DNA from: Candidatus Staskawiczbacteria bacterium
GTDB lineage: Bacteria; Patescibacteriota; Minisyncoccia; Minisyncoccales; Staskawiczbacteraceae
Reading direction: 5' to 3'
Assembly (NCBI GenBank): GCA_026395195.1
Contig: JAPLZD010000019.1
Location: 1 to 8,896, forward strand
DNA: 8,896 nt
In this document: positions 1 through 6,395 of the stretch, one piece after another
Layout: every line of letters begins with the position of its first letter
Position numbering within the stretch: the first letter of the stretch is position 1
Notes under the pieces: generated by a model
Database searches by the model: none
Seen by the model: the letters and a program-made list of their open reading frames with translations, nothing else
Told to the model about the DNA's origin: nothing
Position numbers and translations under genes: made by a program

Positions 1-618
1 ATCAACTGCCAGAGGGCTGGCGTACGAGTCAATAGTATTACAACTGTGAGCACTATTAACAAGGATGTGCTTGATGACTTGTTGACCCAACTCAAGGCAA
101 TAAACCTGCGGCGTGTGGTTTTCAACATGTGTTCGTCTCAACCGAGCGGATACAACGGGAAAAACGCCGCAACCATCAGCCTGGCTGACTACGCAAGAAT
201 CGCAGAGCGGATTGGACTTTTGTACGACTTCGTCTGCTTCTATGCGTTGGTTCCTCTGTGTCTTTTTAACCAGGAAAAGTTGGAGAGACTCCTCGAGTTG
301 GGCAGGTTAAAGGTTTCCTGCAGCTTATTTGGTAACGTCGTTGCTGTTGATCCGAGAGGATTTTTGCTGCCCTGTACTCACATGGCGGGGCTGCACTACG
401 GCAATCTCAACGATCCGTCGGTAGTCGAAAGTTTTTTGGAGCAGAAAGAAGAAGAGATAAGAGTTTTGTCTTCTCACGCTCCGAGCCAGAAGTGCGTTGA
501 CTGCAAGCTTTGGAATACCTGCCATGGGGGATGCAACCTGATTTGGTTCTCCCGCAACGCCGCAGATTGTATTCCGGGCATCACATCAAACCAAAGAAAG
601 GAGGAGGTAGCCCAATGA
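1..618 (+). CDS. Radical SAM/SPASM peptide maturase, 3' part (5' end outside window)
   Basis: The frame is open from base 1, so the GTG at 46 is probably an internal valine and the true start lies upstream. The visible start resembles the late strands of a radical SAM barrel; the CxxxCxxC cluster motif would be off the window. The C-terminal part carries a complete seven-Cys SPASM pattern, numbered here from the codon at 46: C92-x12-G105-x4-C110, then C150-x2-C153-x5-C159-x3-C163-x11-C175. In this family these residues bind two auxiliary [4Fe-4S] clusters. SPASM enzymes commonly modify ribosomal peptides in the cytosol, for example by forming thioether or C-C crosslinks. The stop overlaps the start of a Cys-rich small peptide gene (ATGA), which points to that peptide as the substrate and to translational coupling. 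SPASM assignment is firm; reaction type is unknown. Confidence 0.88.
   Translation: MNCQRAGVRVNSITTVSTINKDVLDDLLTQLKAINLRRVVFNMCSSQPSGYNGKNAATISLADYARIAERIGLLYDFVCFYALVPLCLFNQEKLERLLELGRLKVSCSLFGNVVAVDPRGFLLPCTHMAGLHYGNLNDPSVVESFLEQKEEEIRVLSSHAPSQKCVDCKLWNTCHGGCNLIWFSRNAADCIPGITSNQRKEEVAQ
597..608 (+). promoter_or_regulatory. Strong Shine-Dalgarno site for the Cys-rich peptide
   Basis: A purine tract containing AGGAGGT (602-608) ends about seven bases before the ATG at 615. It lies inside the end of the maturase gene. It decides the start of the peptide in a frame that is open further upstream, and it suggests high translation of the peptide relative to the enzyme. Confidence 0.8.
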
Positions 619-782
619 CGAATACCATTATCTCTGGGTTCGCCGATAGGCAGTATCTTCCTGTTTCTGCGGTTGCCTTGGCTTCGCTGAGCATCAGACC
701 GAGCGTCGGTCTGGCTTGCGATTGCGATGGCGATTGCGGGCAGGGTGACTGCGACTGTTCTTCGGACTGCGACGACAATTAG
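615..782 (+). CDS. Cys/Asp-rich RiPP precursor peptide (55 aa)
   Basis: The ATG overlaps the maturase stop by four bases and sits behind a strong Shine-Dalgarno sequence. The product has 55 residues. Residues 1-33 form a leader-like segment with few charges and no Cys. Residues 34-55 hold all six Cys (35, 37, 41, 46, 48, 52) and eight Asp. The core contains the unit C-D-C-x-x-D-C twice (35-41 and 46-52), separated by GQGD. A short peptide with Cys confined to its C-terminus directly after a SPASM enzyme is the standard layout for radical SAM RiPPs. The Cys could be thioether donors, with Asp or other residues as acceptors; a metal-binding peptide is the main alternative. No double-glycine leader cleavage site is obvious, and no transporter or protease gene is seen in the window. 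The precursor role is inferred from context. Confidence 0.8.
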   Translation: MTNTIISGFADRQYLPVSAVALASLSIRPSVGLACDCDGDCGQGDCDCSSDCDDN

Positions 783-807
783 GGCGTAAACCCTGGTCAT
801 CACAGTC

Positions 808-847
808 AACCCCTAGTAGTTTCTACGGAAACGAAAAGGGTTTTTTA
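808..847 (+). terminator. Probable intrinsic terminator of the RiPP unit
   Basis: AACCC (808-812) can pair with GGGTT (838-842), enclosing an inner GTAG-TTT-CTAC hairpin, and is followed by a run of T. It lies 26 bases after the peptide stop. A smaller hairpin, AGGG/CCCT (781-794), sits right at the stop codon. Confidence 0.6.
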
Positions 848-898
848 TTCCCAATTTTTTTATCGCTTTAAGGCGCGTTTTTGTTTAGTTTTTGAAGC

Positions 899-927
899 TT
901 GACATGACCGCTTGATTGTCTTATCAT
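899..927 (+). promoter_or_regulatory. Sigma70-type promoter for the small-protein unit
   Basis: TTGACA (899-904), a 17-base spacer and TATCAT (922-927) make a near-consensus promoter. Transcription should start near 933. It separates the two downstream small genes from the maturase/peptide unit, which has its own terminator upstream. Confidence 0.72.
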
Positions 928-931
928 ATAG

Positions 932-958
932 GTTGGTGTGGTGCGTTGCCGCGCCAAC
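932..958 (+). promoter_or_regulatory. Stem-loop at the predicted 5' end of the mRNA
   Basis: GTTGG (932-936) pairs with CCAAC (954-958). The stem extends inward to about ten pairs with two G-U wobbles and a seven-base loop (942-948). It falls at the predicted transcription start, so it would cap the 5' end of the message. This could stabilise the mRNA or form part of a regulator. No known riboswitch family is recognised. Confidence 0.45.
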
Positions 959-999
959 AGCTTTTTGACAAAATGAATCTAAACTTGTGGGTCCTAGCA

Positions 1000-1013
1000 A
1001 CTCCAATAGGAGT
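1000..1013 (+). promoter_or_regulatory. Small hairpin just before the Shine-Dalgarno of the 67-aa gene
   Basis: ACTCC-AATA-GGAGT forms a five-pair hairpin. The ribosome-binding purine tract (1014-1025) begins on the next base. A comparable hairpin precedes the 80-aa gene, so the arrangement may be meaningful for translation or RNA stability. Confidence 0.35.
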
Positions 1014-1028
1014 GAAAGAAGGTGGCGT

Positions 1029-1232
1029 ATGATTACTGGTCCGAGTCCTGGTTTTGGGATGTCACACCGCATGATGACTGATAGGATGTTCGCGTCCATC
1101 AGTAATCCACGGCCATGGGAGCTACCGCCTCCATCGCCGATTTCAAGGAATCCAGACGTCCCTTTGATTGTTCCGCCTCTTTTACCGCGGAGCACAGTTG
1201 AAGATTTCAGGCGTTTTTACAAACTGCCCTGA
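1029..1232 (+). CDS. Small Pro/Met/Arg-rich protein of unknown function (67 aa)
   Basis: I do not recognise this protein. The ATG at 1029 is preferred over the upstream in-frame ATG at 987 because it follows the purine tract GAAAGAAGGTGG with a short gap. The product is rich in Pro, Ser, Met and Arg, lacks Cys, has no clear membrane helix, and is probably largely disordered up to about residue 52. The C-terminal end (TVEDFRRFYKLP) could form a short helix. It is the first gene after the promoter at 899 and is followed 66 bases later by the 80-aa gene; both probably share one mRNA. Base composition matches the RiPP region and is GC-richer than the backbone. It could be a second modified peptide, an accessory or a regulator; the sequence does not decide. 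Confidence 0.55.
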   Translation: MITGPSPGFGMSHRMMTDRMFASISNPRPWELPPPSPISRNPDVPLIVPPLLPRSTVEDFRRFYKLP

Positions 1233-1249
1233 TTTCAACGGGTAGCTTA

Positions 1250-1281
1250 GATTAAAGAGATTCTAATCGGCCCATAGGGCC
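1250..1281 (+). promoter_or_regulatory. Two short hairpins in the intergenic leader of the 80-aa gene
   Basis: GATTA (1250-1254) pairs with TAATC (1264-1268). It abuts a perfect GGCCC-ATA-GGGCC hairpin (1269-1281). The Shine-Dalgarno tract AAAGAGGTG (1285-1293) begins just after. There is no T run, so this is not a terminator; it may affect translation or mRNA processing. Confidence 0.4.
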
Positions 1282-1298
1282 AAGAAAGAGGTGCTACT

Positions 1299-1541
1299 AT
1301 GCCACAAGACAGTGGCGGTTTTGGAGGATATACCCCTCCTTCGAGTGGCGGTTCTGGCTTCAGGACATTTGCGAAACCCGACAAGCCGAGCGATTTCGGT
1401 ATGCAGCCTCTGGGTTCTACCCCCTTGGGCGGCGACGTGCACGAGACTTTCGGCGTCAATGCGCGGGGAGACATTCGCGGTGGCCACACAACCGTTCGGC
1501 TTCCCGGCGGGCAGGACATCCCTTTGCCCTGGTCTCCGTAG
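1299..1541 (+). CDS. Small Gly/Pro-rich protein of unknown function (80 aa)
   Basis: I do not recognise this protein. The ATG at 1299 follows AAAGAGGTG with a five-base gap, which supports the start. Residues 1-35 are Gly/Ser/Pro-rich and likely disordered. The C-terminal part contains polar beta-like stretches, including GGHTTVRLPGG and an ending in PLPWSP. There is no Cys, signal peptide or membrane helix. Composition matches the preceding 67-aa gene, and the two appear to form one transcription unit closed by the strong terminator at 1597. The well-formed expression signals argue for a real, well-expressed protein. A role in the nearby RiPP pathway, for example as a second substrate, is possible but rests only on adjacency. 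Confidence 0.6.
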   Translation: MPQDSGGFGGYTPPSSGGSGFRTFAKPDKPSDFGMQPLGSTPLGGDVHETFGVNARGDIRGGHTTVRLPGGQDIPLPWSP

Positions 1542-1596
1542 GCCAACCCAAGTCGTCGCAGACGACAGATTGTTGGCGGAGTTTTAAGCTTCGCAT

Positions 1597-1632
1597 GCCT
1601 CGCGGAAGAGAAATCTTCCGAGAGGCTTTTTT
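1597..1632 (+). terminator. Strong intrinsic terminator
   Basis: GCCTC and CGGAAGA pair with TCTTCCG and GAGGC around a GAAA loop, with single-base bulges (G and A) opposite each other. A T6 run follows. It ends the small-protein unit and marks the border between the GC-richer left part and the AT-rich backbone. Confidence 0.92.
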
Positions 1633-1646
1633 ATTGCATTTTTTAT

Positions 1647-1676
1647 TTGACTTCAATTTCGTTAAAATTGTAGAAT
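1647..1676 (+). promoter_or_regulatory. Promoter of the membrane protein / surface hydrolase operon
   Basis: TTGACT (1647-1652), an 18-base spacer and TAGAAT (1671-1676) lie directly after the previous terminator. The predicted start near 1683 leaves a leader of about 58 bases. That leader holds a GC-rich hairpin, GCTCG-AGGA-CGAGC (1701-1714). No clear Shine-Dalgarno precedes the ATG at 1741. Confidence 0.6.
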
Positions 1677-1740
1677 ACATTAACTACTGTAACCATTAAT
1701 GCTCGAGGACGAGCCGGTATTTTAATTTTAAACAAAATTT

Positions 1741-2562
1741 ATGGACAAAAATAATATATTTTATAAATCATCTGTGGCGGTGGTAAAAGTTGTGGTTTTG
1801 GCAATTCTGGCATATTATTTTGTAGAACTTTTTTTTGTATCAAGCGCAATTCAGCTGGCAATTGGGCTTTTTATTTTGGTTTTTATTACTTTGCCGACAA
1901 TTTTTATCATATTTTTCAAGCAAAAATGGAATGCCCGCCACCCCAGATTCGCCAAATGGTGGAAAGTTTTGAGGATTTTTTACGCAATTATTGTGATTTT
2001 GTTTATTGGCAGCACAATTTTTGGAATTTGGCACTTAAATCAGCTTGCCAAAACCCAAAAAGCAATTGATTTTATAAATTCAAAAAAAATTACTTTAGAT
2101 GACGTTATGGGCAAAAATTTACCGACAATTCCAGACCAAAAAATTAATGATTCATCAATCGCCGGAATTGACGCAAATAATAATTACATCCGCGACGACG
2201 TAGAACTGGCAATTTTCAAAAAATATCCCAATTCAGCCAAAATCCGCGCCGCCGAGCTCCAATACGCCCAAGCACTGCAATTAGAATTAACCCAAGTTTT
2301 TGATTCCCCCACATTAGTGGCAGTTTTACAAAAAGAAGGTTTAGCATATCAATGTTTAGGTGCCGCCGTACTGGATAAATCTAAAACTATGAGTGAGATA
2401 TCAGCGATTATAGGCGAAAAAGATAAAGAAATCAATAATCTTGCTATTAACACGGATTTGCGCGCACAAAATCAGCAGGATATCTATAAAAAATATATGA
2501 CAAGTTATATGTCATCGTCAGGAAACGAGTGCGACATTGAACTTACATCTTTGCCTAATTAA
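1741..2562 (+). CDS. Membrane protein with three N-terminal helices and an exported C-terminal domain (273 aa)
   Basis: I do not recognise a named family. Three hydrophobic segments lie at about residues 12-32, 36-59 and 77-98, separated by a basic loop (about 60-76: QKWNARHPRF and so on) that is expected to be cytoplasmic. The remaining ~170 residues are mostly helical and hydrophilic. Residues 142-155 carry the acidic motif GIDANNNYIRDDVE, resembling calcium-binding D-x-N-x-N loops and seen in various secreted or lipoprotein-like proteins. Two Cys (205, 264) could form a disulfide if this part is outside the membrane. The stop is one base before the start of the giant secreted hydrolase, so the two are almost certainly cotranscribed, and this protein may help export, fold or anchor its partner. 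That link is inference. Codon use is AT-rich like the backbone. Confidence 0.85.
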   Translation: MDKNNIFYKSSVAVVKVVVLAILAYYFVELFFVSSAIQLAIGLFILVFITLPTIFIIFFKQKWNARHPRFAKWWKVLRIFYAIIVILFIGSTIFGIWHLNQLAKTQKAIDFINSKKITLDDVMGKNLPTIPDQKINDSSIAGIDANNNYIRDDVELAIFKKYPNSAKIRAAELQYAQALQLELTQVFDSPTLVAVLQKEGLAYQCLGAAVLDKSKTMSEISAIIGEKDKEINNLAINTDLRAQNQQDIYKKYMTSYMSSSGNECDIELTSLPN

Positions 2563-2563
2563 T

Positions 2564-5500
2564 ATGAGGAAGTTTATTTTAATATTAATCGCTTTATTGC
2601 TTGTTTTTTCCTGCCTGCCGACAGGCAGGGTTTTTGCAGATTGCAGTAAAACAGGAACAACAGTTATTTTTGTTAATGGAATTTGGAGTACACAAGCATC
2701 GGCACAGGCTGACAAAAACAAATTAGAATTTTTTTATAAAAATTACGGAAAAATTACTGATATTAATTTTTATAATGGATTTAATCCGTCGCATGTGTTT
2801 AGAATAGAAGATATTGTTACATCTGTTTTGCAGGCATATGGGGTTGGGGGAATGGATTTTGATTTAACGAACATTCTGTTGCAAGCGCATGTTGATTTGA
2901 AAACGCAGAAAATTTTGCTGGTTGGTCATTCGCAGGGAACTTTTTACACAAATGCAGCCTATGACTATTTGGTGAAAAATGGCGTGGATAAAAATTCTAT
3001 TGCTGTTTATAATGTGGCAACTCCGGCTGATGTGGTGGCAGGAAATGGCGGATATTTAAATTCCAGCACAGATGAAATTATAAATAAAATTGTCAGAGAT
3101 TTGGCATCAGCTGGCAACGCCCATAAGCCTTTGCCCGCAAACATAAATATAAATATTCCCCAAAATACGCCAAACCCGGAAAACGGGCACTCTTTCAGTA
3201 ATGTTTATTTGGGCTTGGCGCCAGACAAAATAGTTGGCGATATGGACAGCCAGCTGAACGGTTTAACTGCAACTGGCAACAAAAGCGAATGTTTTGCAGC
3301 GCCCAAAACTGATATTATTTACAACATTCAGGCAGGAGGATATTATATTACCGATAATATTGGAAAATATTCCGATGCTTTTGCCACTTCGCCAGGTCCA
3401 GACCAGTTGGCCAGCCTTGCTAATTCAATATTCCAAACAGTTTATAATTTCGGCCAGACAATTGTTTCAAGCGTGGCCCAGGCATTCGGCCAAAATAATT
3501 CGCCCGCCGGATTGTCGCCGGCTCTCACCCAAAACAATCCTACGCCACCTCCGCCAAATACAAATCAAAATTTGCTGACAGACTACACCGGAACAGGCGG
3601 GCCTGAGCCCAGCCAAGATTTATTAGACGATATAACAGAAAAAAATGATCTTTTACATCCCAAAATTCCACCGCCGTTGCCACCCATTCCGCCAACCCAG
3701 AGCACAAGTACTAAAGATACAAATAATAATACAAAGCCAAACACCGGCGGCGGAGGCGGGAGCCCAACAATAAGCATTACAACCTACACAATAAGCAACA
3801 CGACTATTTCTCCGAACGGTGATGGTGTTAATGACACTACAAGTATTGATTTAGCGTTTTCAGAAGAAGTTAAAGCCGATGTTAATATTTTTAATTCAAG
3901 CGGAGTTAAAGTTAGGGATCTTTACAGTTCTTCTAGCGTTAAAAATCCTGATCCAAAAATTTGGGACGGAAAAGACAATTTAGGAGTAGTTGTTCCAAAT
4001 GGAGTTTATACAATAAGCGTAGTGATTTCTGATTCTGCCGGCAATTCAATTACTGACACAAGCAAAACAATCACCATTAATAATTCCGTGCCAGGACAAA
4101 GCGACGCAACGGCTCCAATTATTACGCTAATTGGCAATTCTGAGCTTACAATTGATGCTGGATATGCTTATGCCGATGCGGGAGCTACGGCCGTAGACGA
4201 TGTGGATGGAGATATTACCGCAAAAATAGCAGTTGTTAATCCGGTTGATGTTAATGTAATAGGAGATTATACAATTACTTATAATGTTTCTGACGCGGCG
4301 GGAAATCACGCTCTTGAAGTTACAAGATTGGTTCATGTGATTGCCGCTGTCCCAAAAATTTTAATTACCGAAGTTCAAGTGGCAGGGCAAACCGCGAATG
4401 ACGAATTTGTGGAATTATATAATCCGAATATTTTTGATGTAGATCTTTCTAAATTTGCTTTAAAAAAGAAAATTTCAATCGGAACAGAAAGTAATTTGGT
4501 GAGCTCCGAAAGTTTTTTTGGAACAATTCCGGCTAATGGATATTTTTTAATTATCCCTCAGAAAAACAATGGCAGCGAACAATATGCGGGCCAAGTAACC
4601 CCCGACATGCTGCGTTATTCCGGCACAAGCTATTCCATAACGCCGAATAACACAGTTTTGCTTTACAATAACAGCGGAATTTTATTGGATAAGGTTGGAT
4701 TTGGCACGGCCTCGGATTTTGAGACAGCTCCGGCGCAAGAACCTTCGGCAGGCCAGAGCATTCAAAGAATATGGGATTTGAATGCCAACAAACCTCAAGA
4801 CACAGACGACAATTCAGCTGATTTCCATATTTTTGATGCAACAACTCCAAAAGCAGCTTCTCTCCAATATTGTTCTTTTGATAATTATAATAATTTTACA
4901 TTTTTAACAGACACTACATTAAAAAAATCATGTACATATATATTCAGGGGCAATGAAATTGTTTTGCATGGCGTTACTCTAACCATTGAGCCAGGCGTTG
5001 TAATAAAATTTGATTCCGGCGCTTCAATGAGCGTGAGTGGAACAATAAAAGCCATCGGAACTGACGCAGAAAAAATTATTTTTACCTCATTTTTAGACGA
5101 CCAGTATGGCGGAGATACCAATGCTGATGGGAATTCTTCAACGCCAGCCGAGGGCAATTGGCAGGGAATTTATTTTGCTCCCGAAAGTTCTGGCTCGCAA
5201 TTTGAATATTCCAGCTTCAGATATGGAGGCGGCAGTTTGAGCTCAATAGGAGCCGTTATTAAAGCTGACCAGTCGGCAATTTCCATTAAAAATTCTGTTT
5301 TTGAAAATAATTTAAACAGAGGCTTGTATTTAATAAACACTTCTTCAACAATTGATTCAGATAATTTTTTGGGTCAGCAATATGCTGATGCGTGGTTACC
5401 TTTTGAAGCAAGGGCAATAGATGTTTTTGGGGGAAGCGACCAGATTACAAATTGTTACTTCAAAAATAATAATTTTGGAATTTCAATAAGCAACTGGACA

Positions 5501-6337
5501 GATTCCGGCGGCAATGCAGTTTTGGCACAAACTTTGGTGCAAAATAATAATTTTGAAGATAATTGGCTGGCAATTGATGAAAACACTTTTGATCACCCGA
5601 CTTTTTCCGGCAACAAAGCATCGGGAACTTTTTATAACGCCATTAGGCTTTCCGGCACAATGGAGGGCGATGTTGAACTGGCTCCGGACATTCCTTATTT
5701 AATAAAAGAAATTTTAACTGTGCCCGCGGGCAAAACTTTGACTTTGGACCCCGGAGTTATTATGGCGTTCCAGTATAATGATTCTGGCATGCAGGTTGAT
5801 GGAACCTTAAAAGCAATAGGCACGCCAAGCAGTGCCATTATTTTCAGGCATTATTTTTACGACAGGTCTTGGACAGCGCCCGGCAAGTGGATGGGCTTGT
5901 ATTTTACAGCGAGCAGCAGCAATTCTGATTTGGAAAATACAGAATTTTATCTTGGCGGCTCTTTTTATAATCTTGATGCAACCACAGAATATGGAGCGGC
6001 AATTAAGGTTGACCAATCTTCAATTATGCTTAAAGACTCTTCTGTGCATGATAACAAGAACAGCGGAGTCTGGCTGATAAATTCTCCGGCAACAATGATT
6101 GATACAGTTCAATTTTTAAATCACAGAACAGCATCTGACGGCAGAGTTGCAAAAGCGGTTTATATCCAAGGTGGCAGTCCGGAAATTAAAAATTCGCATT
6201 TTCAGGCGCAAAGCTATGGCATTTATAAAGATTCAGCTTCAACCCCAAATTTGCACACCGCAGACCCCGACGACCCGGAAAAAAACACTTTTATGGATAC
6301 TGATGTTGCGGGCGGGGATATTTACACTGAGCCATAA
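2564..6337 (+). CDS. Giant secreted mosaic protein: lipase-like hydrolase, Ig-like, lamin-tail and beta-helix domains (1257 aa)
   Basis: The ATG at 2564 gives a clear signal peptide (MRKF, hydrophobic core, cleavage probably after VFA); the upstream in-frame ATG at 2537 lies inside the previous gene. Residues ~28-240 form an alpha/beta-hydrolase domain with nucleophile motif GHSQG (Ser123), candidate Asp156 and candidate His209 (NGHSFS), suggesting a lipase or esterase. A Pro-rich linker (~325-405) follows. Next come a FlgD-like Ig domain with SPNGDGVND (~411-510), an HYR/DUF5011-like Ig domain (~518-595), a lamin-tail domain (~597-765), and two right-handed beta-helix modules (~787-1257) sharing TLTI/LEPG or TLTLDPG starts and the G-T-[IL]-K-A-I-G-T motif. 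No LPxTG or other sorting signal is seen at the C-terminus. It probably acts at the cell surface on lipids or other ester substrates, with the C-terminal domains binding ligands or neighbouring cells. Substrate is unknown. Confidence 0.9.
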   Translation: MRKFILILIALLLVFSCLPTGRVFADCSKTGTTVIFVNGIWSTQASAQADKNKLEFFYKNYGKITDINFYNGFNPSHVFRIEDIVTSVLQAYGVGGMDFDLTNILLQAHVDLKTQKILLVGHSQGTFYTNAAYDYLVKNGVDKNSIAVYNVATPADVVAGNGGYLNSSTDEIINKIVRDLASAGNAHKPLPANININIPQNTPNPENGHSFSNVYLGLAPDKIVGDMDSQLNGLTATGNKSECFAAPKTDIIYNIQAGGYYITDNIGKYSDAFATSPGPDQLASLANSIFQTVYNFGQTIVSSVAQAFGQNNSPAGLSPALTQNNPTPPPPNTNQNLLTDYTGTGGPEPSQDLLDDITEKNDLLHPKIPPPLPPIPPTQSTSTKDTNNNTKPNTGGGGGSPTISITTYTISNTTISPNGDGVNDTTSIDLAFSEEVKADVNIFNSSGVKVRDLYSSSSVKNPDPKIWDGKDNLGVVVPNGVYTISVVISDSAGNSITDTSKTITINNSVPGQSDATAPIITLIGNSELTIDAGYAYADAGATAVDDVDGDITAKIAVVNPVDVNVIGDYTITYNVSDAAGNHALEVTRLVHVIAAVPKILITEVQVAGQTANDEFVELYNPNIFDVDLSKFALKKKISIGTESNLVSSESFFGTIPANGYFLIIPQKNNGSEQYAGQVTPDMLRYSGTSYSITPNNTVLLYNNSGILLDKVGFGTASDFETAPAQEPSAGQSIQRIWDLNANKPQDTDDNSADFHIFDATTPKAASLQYCSFDNYNNFTFLTDTTLKKSCTYIFRGNEIVLHGVTLTIEPGVVIKFDSGASMSVSGTIKAIGTDAEKIIFTSFLDDQYGGDTNADGNSSTPAEGNWQGIYFAPESSGSQFEYSSFRYGGGSLSSIGAVIKADQSAISIKNSVFENNLNRGLYLINTSSTIDSDNFLGQQYADAWLPFEARAIDVFGGSDQITNCYFKNNNFGISISNWTDSGGNAVLAQTLVQNNNFEDNWLAIDENTFDHPTFSGNKASGTFYNAIRLSGTMEGDVELAPDIPYLIKEILTVPAGKTLTLDPGVIMAFQYNDSGMQVDGTLKAIGTPSSAIIFRHYFYDRSWTAPGKWMGLYFTASSSNSDLENTEFYLGGSFYNLDATTEYGAAIKVDQSSIMLKDSSVHDNKNSGVWLINSPATMIDTVQFLNHRTASDGRVAKAVYIQGGSPEIKNSHFQAQSYGIYKDSASTPNLHTADPDDPEKNTFMDTDVAGGDIYTEP
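2610..2629. repeat. GC-rich palindrome inside the signal-peptide coding region
   Basis: CCTGCCTG-CCGA-CAGGCAGG is a perfect eight-pair inverted repeat in AT-rich surroundings. It is translated as the CLPTGR stretch at the end of the signal peptide. Palindromes of this composition are dispersed in many Parcubacteria genomes, and translated copies read as PTGR or PAGRQ-like insertions. That comparison is from general knowledge, not from a search. Confidence 0.8.
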
Positions 6338-6353
6338 AGTGGTAATGTAAGTT
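6304..6353. repeat. Direct repeat, copy 1 (end of the giant surface gene)
   Basis: This 50-base unit is matched at 6976-7025 with 48 identical positions; the last 43 bases are identical. It covers the final codons of the surface protein (VAGGDIYTEP), its stop, and 16 untranslated bases. The two copies flank the response regulator gene. Confidence 0.95.
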
Positions 6354-6380
6354 AAGCTAAAGTGATACAATTATTATAAT
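6352..6380 (+). promoter_or_regulatory. Possible promoter of the response regulator
   Basis: A perfect TATAAT lies at 6375-6380. The -35 match, TTAAGC (6352-6357, 17-base spacing), is weak. The predicted start near 6387 leaves a leader of under ten bases and no Shine-Dalgarno, so translation may be close to leaderless. Confidence 0.45.
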
Positions 6381-6395
6381 AGTAAATATAAATAT

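Noticed and set aside
615..782. Assigning the Cys-rich peptide to the SCIFF (six Cys in forty-five residues) family
   Set aside because: It has six Cys, but they are packed into 18 residues in a CDCxxDC pattern unlike the spread-out SCIFF core, so the class is left open.
474..809. Minus-strand open frame across the maturase end and the peptide gene
   Set aside because: It is a shadow of the plus-strand genes and lacks start signals.
860..1195. Minus-strand open frame of 111 codons opposite the 67-aa gene
   Set aside because: No ribosome-binding site or promoter fits it, whereas the plus-strand gene has both.
1291..1587. Alternative 98-codon plus-strand frame starting with GTG at 1291
   Set aside because: Its start lies inside the Shine-Dalgarno tract of the 80-aa gene and it has no ribosome-binding site of its own.
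1741..2562. Lipase-specific foldase (Lif) for the neighbouring hydrolase
   Set aside because: Lif proteins have a single N-terminal helix and a characteristic helical domain with an RxxFDY/FxE-type motif; this protein has three helices and no such motif that I can see.
2610..2635. Palindrome plus T run in the surface gene as an intrinsic terminator
   Set aside because: It lies inside the start of a long intact gene and the T run (2631-2635) is short; it fits a dispersed repeat better, though some premature termination cannot be excluded.
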